Shown: in pieces, positions 60,067 through 64,000 of the stretch | Layout: each line of letters opens with the position of its first letter | How positions within the stretch are numbered: the stretch's first letter is position 1 | Origin: Neptunomonas japonica DSM 18939 | Lineage (GTDB): Bacteria; Pseudomonadota; Gammaproteobacteria; Pseudomonadales; Balneatricaceae | Reading direction: 5' to 3' | Length of the DNA stretch: 64,000 bases | Assembly (NCBI RefSeq): GCF_000422765.1 | Contig: NZ_AUGR01000009.1 | Coordinates: 1 to 64,000 of the forward strand | Made by a program: the position numbers and the translations under genes | The notes under the pieces: generated by a model | The model's input: the letters and a program-made list of their open reading frames with translations, nothing else | Database searches by the model: none | What the model was told of the DNA's origin: nothing

Positions 60067-61836
60067 TCATGCCTCCTGAACAGTAAATTCGGGGGAAATT
60101 GCCAACATAAAGGCGATTGTTTGCACGACCCATTCGGGTTTGTCGCGATAATTTCTGAATGCATGTTTAATCCGCGGTTTAATCGATAGGTCTGATTTTC
60201 CGGTCAACTGCAAACTCAGCTGATCAATCAGAAAGTCATGCTTCGCTAGGTCTTGTGCCAATATGATCTCATCGCTAAAATCCAAGCGAATACGGTCCTG
60301 ATTTATGTTTTGTAGTTTTTCAGGATCTAACTCAGGTATGTTCTTGACACTAAGGTCACTATTAACCTGAGTACTAACTGCTGGTAGATAGTCTCCAAAA
60401 AACCAGTAATACATCAGGTTTACGTAACCAATTGAGTTTGCAGAAGTATGCAGTTCAAACTCAGGAGCAACCAGATTGTTTTTTTCTAGTGGGCCATGAG
60501 GGACAAAACTTGGTTTATAAAAATTAAACACTGTTGGAGATGACATCGGATGCTGCTGCAACATATTTTGCATGTCATCACCAATACACCAAAGCTTGCC
60601 CGACTTGTTATGAGCATTAAATGTGCGCAATAGCTGAGTTGCACGTAACAACGGAGACTTCAGCTTTTGTGACTGTACGCTCTTTCCCTGCTCTTCATAG
60701 CGTGAAGAAAAGGTTACTTTAGCGACTGACTTATGCAACGGATAACGAAGTACCTCTTCAACAACGGCTTTGAGATTTCCCGTTCCCCCAAATTTACTGG
60801 CTACAGCTCTTACATATTCAGGCGCAGGGTTAGACGTTACTAATTGCTTAATAAGGTGACGAGCTATAAAAGGAGCGGCACTCGGATGTTCTATCAGGCG
60901 TGTTATGACAGCACGTATTTCTGTTTGTGCCGACTCGTTTCCCGGTAGTTGGATATGGCCATTTAGTAATTGCTTCGTTCCTTTATCATGAAACGCTGCA
61001 TCAGCCTTCATTGGCCGAGTCATGTTGACGTAAGGAACTGTTTTATAGCTTTTATCAATTCCATCTTCAAAGTCTACGGCATAACCATTATTTTCTGCAC
61101 GCCAAAAGCTAGTATTCCATTCATACTGATAACTATCAGCCTTAAGCCCAGTAAACACTCTAGCCATCTCTTTAATATCTTGATTTTTATATGTTTCTAT
61201 CGAGCGCCCTAAACGATCCAAGACATGACTACCATCCGGGTGCAATTGATAAAGACCGATACTGAATAGCTGCATTACTTCTCGGGCAAAGTTTTCATCT
61301 GGATGAGTATTTAGCGAGGGATCAGCTTTACGGTTATTCATAGGCGATAAATACACACCCATACAGGGATGCATTGAAACTTTATAAAGTAGTTCACTGT
61401 AGTCATCGAACGCGTGGTTATACAATAGGTCGTAGTAACTCCCCATGCCTACCGCATCAAGCTCTAATGATGAGTTGTCAGATATAACTAGAATTTCACT
61501 TAGCGCCTGCGCGACCCGATGACGCAGAAGATTTTTCTGGCTTGTCAGCGTCTGGTGCCACCAAGCCATATGAAAATACCATTTATAAGGCAACGCAGGA
61601 TTATTACTCTCACCATTAATGGCTTTCTCACCATACTTTCTAATTAATTTTAAACGGAAATACTGCCAGATCTCTCGAGTCGAGGATTCAAAAGTATTAT
61701 TTTTGATTGGCTTAGAGTTCAGCTCATCTTGTAACCAGCGCTCAATTCCTTGTTCTGCTACTTTACGCTGAGTGGCTTTGTTAGCTCCCATAGTTGCTTG
61801 TTCAAGAAAACGGTTTACTTTTTGTAAATCATCCAT
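60067..61836 (-). CDS. DUF1800 family protein
   Basis: A 589-residue DUF1800 protein. Seen are the N-terminal FLEQATMGANKATQRKVA, the DENFAREVMQLFSIGLYQL motif in two parts, KEMARVFTG, then LIKQLVTSNPAPEYV and PSPTVFNFYKPSFVP-like MSSPTVFNFYKP. DUF1800 proteins are often exported and paired with DUF1501; this one lacks an obvious signal peptide, so it could travel with its partner or stay in the cell. Its stop overlaps the upstream ATG of the DUF1501 gene. Function is unknown. Confidence 0.9.
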   Translation of the reverse strand: MDDLQKVNRFLEQATMGANKATQRKVAEQGIERWLQDELNSKPIKNNTFESSTREIWQYFRLKLIRKYGEKAINGESNNPALPYKWYFHMAWWHQTLTSQKNLLRHRVAQALSEILVISDNSSLELDAVGMGSYYDLLYNHAFDDYSELLYKVSMHPCMGVYLSPMNNRKADPSLNTHPDENFAREVMQLFSIGLYQLHPDGSHVLDRLGRSIETYKNQDIKEMARVFTGLKADSYQYEWNTSFWRAENNGYAVDFEDGIDKSYKTVPYVNMTRPMKADAAFHDKGTKQLLNGHIQLPGNESAQTEIRAVITRLIEHPSAAPFIARHLIKQLVTSNPAPEYVRAVASKFGGTGNLKAVVEEVLRYPLHKSVAKVTFSSRYEEQGKSVQSQKLKSPLLRATQLLRTFNAHNKSGKLWCIGDDMQNMLQQHPMSSPTVFNFYKPSFVPHGPLEKNNLVAPEFELHTSANSIGYVNLMYYWFFGDYLPAVSTQVNSDLSVKNIPELDPEKLQNINQDRIRLDFSDEIILAQDLAKHDFLIDQLSLQLTGKSDLSIKPRIKHAFRNYRDKPEWVVQTIAFMLAISPEFTVQEA

Positions 61837-61841
61837 CTGTC

Positions 61842-62738
61842 TTAATCCTGCTTAACGGTTTCACTGCACGAAACAACGGGCTTACGCTTTGGTTGCCAGC
61901 CAGGGCCATGAAAGAGATAACCGAAAAACTCACCGGCACCTTTTGCTTTAACTAGATCGCGATACAGTTTTGGAAATTCAAAAAATTGAACAGTGATCGG
62001 GTTTTTACTGGTCATAGGCGTTGTCAGACCATAGTTTGGCAATTCTTCCTCTTTTTGAAAGGTGCCGAACAGGCGATCCCAAATGATCAAAATTCCGCCG
62101 AAGTTCTTATCGATATACTTCTTATCAGAGCCATGGTGTACACGGTGATGGGACGGCGTATTAAACAGCCATTCGATCGGCCCAAGCTTTCCGATCACCT
62201 CATTATGGAGCCAGAACTGATAAGCCTGTACGAGTACTTCACCGGCAAATATCAAGATAGGGTTGAAGCCCATCAGCACCAGTGGCAGGTGGAACATCAC
62301 CGAAACCATCGGATCGAACAAACTGAAACGAAAAGCGGTGGCAGTGTTCATCATAGATGAACTGTGATGTACTGAATGTGCCAGCCAGAACAGTCGGACT
62401 TTGTGAATAACATAGTGTTCGATGTAATAGGTTAGGTCAGCGAGCATAAGCACCAGTAAACCGGTGTGACCGTTGACCGGAAGCTTCCAAGGGATCATTT
62501 CATGGATCATGAAGTACAGATAAACCCCGGCGCCGAATATAAAGATCTCAGCCAAATAATAAGGTACTTGAGTAAGTATGCTGGAAAGCGTTTCCAGAAA
62601 GCGTTCACCACTGAATCGTTTAGTTATCAGATCATCAGTTAGCTCTAGAGCGATAAAGAAGACTGCGAACACCAAGGTCCAGTCATAGATGTCAAAAGAT
62701 ATGAACTCAAAAAATTCCAGCCAGAGTTGTTCGTTCAT
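61842..62738 (-). CDS. Membrane di-iron fatty acid hydroxylase/sterol desaturase family protein
   Basis: A protein of about 298 residues with four or so membrane helices. The eight-histidine di-iron site is visible: H108-x3-H112 (EHYVIH), H121-x2-H124-H125 (HSVHH), H178 and H197-H198-x2-H201-H202 (HHRVHH). Such enzymes hydroxylate or desaturate lipids such as sterols, carotenoids or ceramides. The start ATG 62738 has AAGGGG upstream. It is four bases from the DUF1800 gene and its upstream neighbour ends at 62749, so all are one operon. Substrate unknown. Confidence 0.9.
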   Translation of the reverse strand: MNEQLWLEFFEFISFDIYDWTLVFAVFFIALELTDDLITKRFSGERFLETLSSILTQVPYYLAEIFIFGAGVYLYFMIHEMIPWKLPVNGHTGLLVLMLADLTYYIEHYVIHKVRLFWLAHSVHHSSSMMNTATAFRFSLFDPMVSVMFHLPLVLMGFNPILIFAGEVLVQAYQFWLHNEVIGKLGPIEWLFNTPSHHRVHHGSDKKYIDKNFGGILIIWDRLFGTFQKEEELPNYGLTTPMTSKNPITVQFFEFPKLYRDLVKAKGAGEFFGYLFHGPGWQPKRKPVVSCSETVKQD

Positions 62739-62748
62739 TTTAATCCCC

Positions 62749-63351
62749 TTACTGAATAGCCATGTAGGCTGTAAATTGGTCAATCTGATAGTCTGGTGTT
62801 AGAAGGTAGATTTCATAGTCACCTTTAAACTTAAGCTGATTTACAAATTGGTTGGCCTTTGCCCAACTATCTAGAACGTATCTATGTGGCAGGACTATAT
62901 ACTGACCTGGGTCTACACTGACGGCATGAATACGGCCATTTAACTTGAAGTTTTTCGGTGCTGGATATCCTAGCGTGACACTGATTTGGTTCTTTTTCTG
63001 GTTATAGCTGTGGTAAACGGCAAAGACTCTAAGTGGGTCCTTTGCTGTTAAAGCAGAAGCAAGGTCTTGTTGCGCAAATTCTTGCCAACTTTGATCCAGC
63101 TGATGCTGCACATCAGCTGAAAGGTCAATGCGACTTTCAATACCTACTATCACCGCACCGTCACTCACATAGGCTGTTTTGGGTGTGAGTGATTTTGTGG
63201 TGGGTTGCTGTGATGTATTGGTACCTGCGCTTGTATATGGCTGCTCAGAGGTTAGCGATGCCTGAATCAGCCAACCGAAAAAACCAAACATTATCAGTAT
63301 TGCTACAAAGTAAATAAGTCGAATAAATCCATTGTGCTTTGGCAGTGCCAT
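62749..63351 (-). CDS. Membrane-anchored GyrI-like effector-binding domain protein
   Basis: A 200-residue protein with one N-terminal membrane helix (LIYFVAILIMFGFFGWLI) and a Ser/Thr-rich linker. The C-terminal domain resembles AraC-effector/GyrI-like domains (IVGIESRIDLSADVQHQLDQ, later VFAVYHSYNQK, VTLGYPAP and VDPGQYIVLP). These bind small hydrophobic molecules. Being membrane-anchored and periplasmic, it may bind or present the lipid substrate of the neighbouring hydroxylase, which is inference. It overlaps no gene but lies 10 bases from the next. Confidence 0.75.
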   Translation of the reverse strand: MALPKHNGFIRLIYFVAILIMFGFFGWLIQASLTSEQPYTSAGTNTSQQPTTKSLTPKTAYVSDGAVIVGIESRIDLSADVQHQLDQSWQEFAQQDLASALTAKDPLRVFAVYHSYNQKKNQISVTLGYPAPKNFKLNGRIHAVSVDPGQYIVLPHRYVLDSWAKANQFVNQLKFKGDYEIYLLTPDYQIDQFTAYMAIQ

Positions 63352-63362
63352 TGTTCAATCTC

Positions 63363-63533
63363 CTACCAGTAGAAACAAGATACTGCGACCAGTATCCAAA
63401 CGAGAATTAGAATCCAATAGCTCCAAGGATCTTGATTTCGGAAATACTCACGGTGTAACCAGACGGAGCCTGCATACAGATCCCACGCAACCCAAAGTAG
63501 AAGTGCAATACCTAGAATAGATGTCCACGCCAT
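63363..63533 (-). CDS. 56-residue membrane peptide
   Basis: A short frame from ATG 63533, preceded by AAGGAG at seven bases, encodes 56 residues ending at TAG 63363. It has two membrane helices (SILGIALLLWVAWDLYAG and YWILILVWILVAVSCFYW), both tryptophan-rich, joined by a short polar loop (HREYFRNQDPW). It lies between the TetR gene (11 bases) and the GyrI-like gene (11 bases) and is probably a small operon subunit. The pattern resembles small two-helix membrane proteins of unknown role. Confidence 0.7.
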   Translation of the reverse strand: MAWTSILGIALLLWVAWDLYAGSVWLHREYFRNQDPWSYWILILVWILVAVSCFYW

Positions 63534-63544
63534 GATCAGTCTCC

Positions 63545-64000
63545 TTATTTTGTCGCAGGAATTAACGTATTAACTAACAGCTCCGCTGCCCTGCGTGCAG
63601 AGGGACGGTATTGTGCGCTCATATTCAGCGGAGCCAGTGAATCAAGGTTGAAATAGATCGACACCAAGCCAAAGGCAATTGCATTAAGGTGTTCATCATC
63701 GGCTGATGGGTTGTCACGTAATAAGATAAATTTCATATCGTTGGTGAAGCGGCTCATCCATGCCTGCATCTGTTTACGTAATGGCTCATCCTGACCAGCA
63801 GCAAAGATCAAAGACTCGATAACCAAGACAAACTCAGCATCACTGTGATCCTCGGTAAACAGGCCATTGAGCAACGCAGAGGTAATATCTTGTTCAGGTA
63901 GGTAGCTGATGAATTCAGACCACTGTTTGTCTGATCGCTCAATTACCCGGTCGGCAAGCTGTGTTACTAGCTCTGTACGATTACCAGCAAAGTGTCGTAC
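63545..64000 (-). CDS. TetR family regulator, cut by the window edge
   Basis: The last 151 residues of a TetR-type regulator; the N-terminal part lies beyond the window. The visible start includes the end of the helix-turn-helix (VRHFAGNRTELVTQLADRV), then an all-helical ligand domain (FVLVIESLIFAAGQDEPLRK, MQAWMSRFTNDMKF). It is the first visible gene of the 57-64 kb operon and likely represses it. The ligand could be the lipid product. Confidence 0.85.
   Translation of the reverse strand, partial: VRHFAGNRTELVTQLADRVIERSDKQWSEFISYLPEQDITSALLNGLFTEDHSDAEFVLVIESLIFAAGQDEPLRKQMQAWMSRFTNDMKFILLRDNPSADDEHLNAIAFGLVSIYFNLDSLAPLNMSAQYRPSARRAAELLVNTLIPATK

Noticed and set aside
1-64000. tRNA, rRNA and CRISPR features
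   Set aside because: No GGTTCGANTCC-type T-arm with a matching acceptor stem, no rRNA-like stretch, and no regularly spaced short repeats were seen on either strand. A tRNAscan-SE/Infernal run would settle this.

Overview
The window reads as a chromosome segment of a marine gammaproteobacterium, most likely an Oceanospirillales-type genome (Neptunomonas/Amphritea/Marinobacterium-like). This is inferred from gene content (HlyU, DUF3010, SbcCD, hpa aromatic catabolism, an Mrp antiporter) and from moderate, AT-leaning base composition. No rRNA, tRNA, CRISPR array or prophage was seen. The only transposase is a partial IS1595-type one at the left edge.

Layout. 1-0.3 kb: end of an insertion sequence. 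0.5-12 kb: ordinary chromosomal genes: HlyU, a sensor that fuses an NMT1-type binding protein to GGDEF, an Lrp/EamA pair, a MarR regulator facing a VOC protein and fumarylacetoacetase, DUF3010, DUF3047, an SDR. 12-21 kb: sbcDC, gap, an RNase D-like exonuclease, a KfrA-like protein, a LuxR-type response regulator, a GST. 21.4-25.5 kb: a response regulator with a degenerate HD-GYP domain followed by a large REC-PAS-kinase-REC-HPt hybrid. 25.7-30.5 kb: hpaH-hpaI-hpaG1-hpaG2-hpaE, the lower homoprotocatechuate (4-hydroxyphenylacetate) pathway. 30.6-33.6 kb: a small accessory island with an OLD-family ATPase/TOPRIM nuclease, a membrane protein and a small exported protein. 34.3-43.1 kb: an OxyR-like LysR regulator diverging from a nine-gene Mrp-type cation/proton antiporter operon. 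43.9-45.9 kb: succinate-semialdehyde dehydrogenase and hpaF, the missing isomerase and terminal step of the hpa pathway. 46-51 kb: thioesterases with their own MarR regulator, lipoproteins, an isochorismatase-like hydrolase, pirin. 52-55 kb: a four-gene envelope module of unknown role. 55.2-56.9 kb: two head-to-head truncated pseudogenes. 57-64 kb: an eight-gene minus-strand operon (TetR, 56-aa membrane peptide, GyrI-like protein, di-iron fatty-acid/sterol hydroxylase, DUF1800, DUF1501, B12-type radical SAM, small membrane protein).

The most striking structure is the scar of rearrangement in the hpa region. A ~285-bp segment holding the gabD leader and first codons is present twice (33.97-34.25 kb, frameshifted and truncated; 43.81-44.10 kb, intact) and brackets the LysR-Mrp block. 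A diverged ~270-bp sequence occurs in inverted orientation at 33.65-33.93 and 48.39-48.66 kb. Further scraps of hpaF (47.82 kb) and gabD (49.46 kb) lie to the right. The simplest reading is that hpaHIGGE-gabD-hpaF was once more compact and was split by acquisition of the OLD island and the LysR-Mrp block, followed by decay of duplicated pieces. The first ring-cleavage genes (hpaD, hpaBC) are not in the window.

Best candidates for undescribed biology: the 57-64 kb operon, the OxyR-like regulator that naturally lacks the peroxidatic cysteine but keeps an ATAG-N7-CTAT palindrome at its promoter, the OLD island, and the 52-55 kb envelope module.
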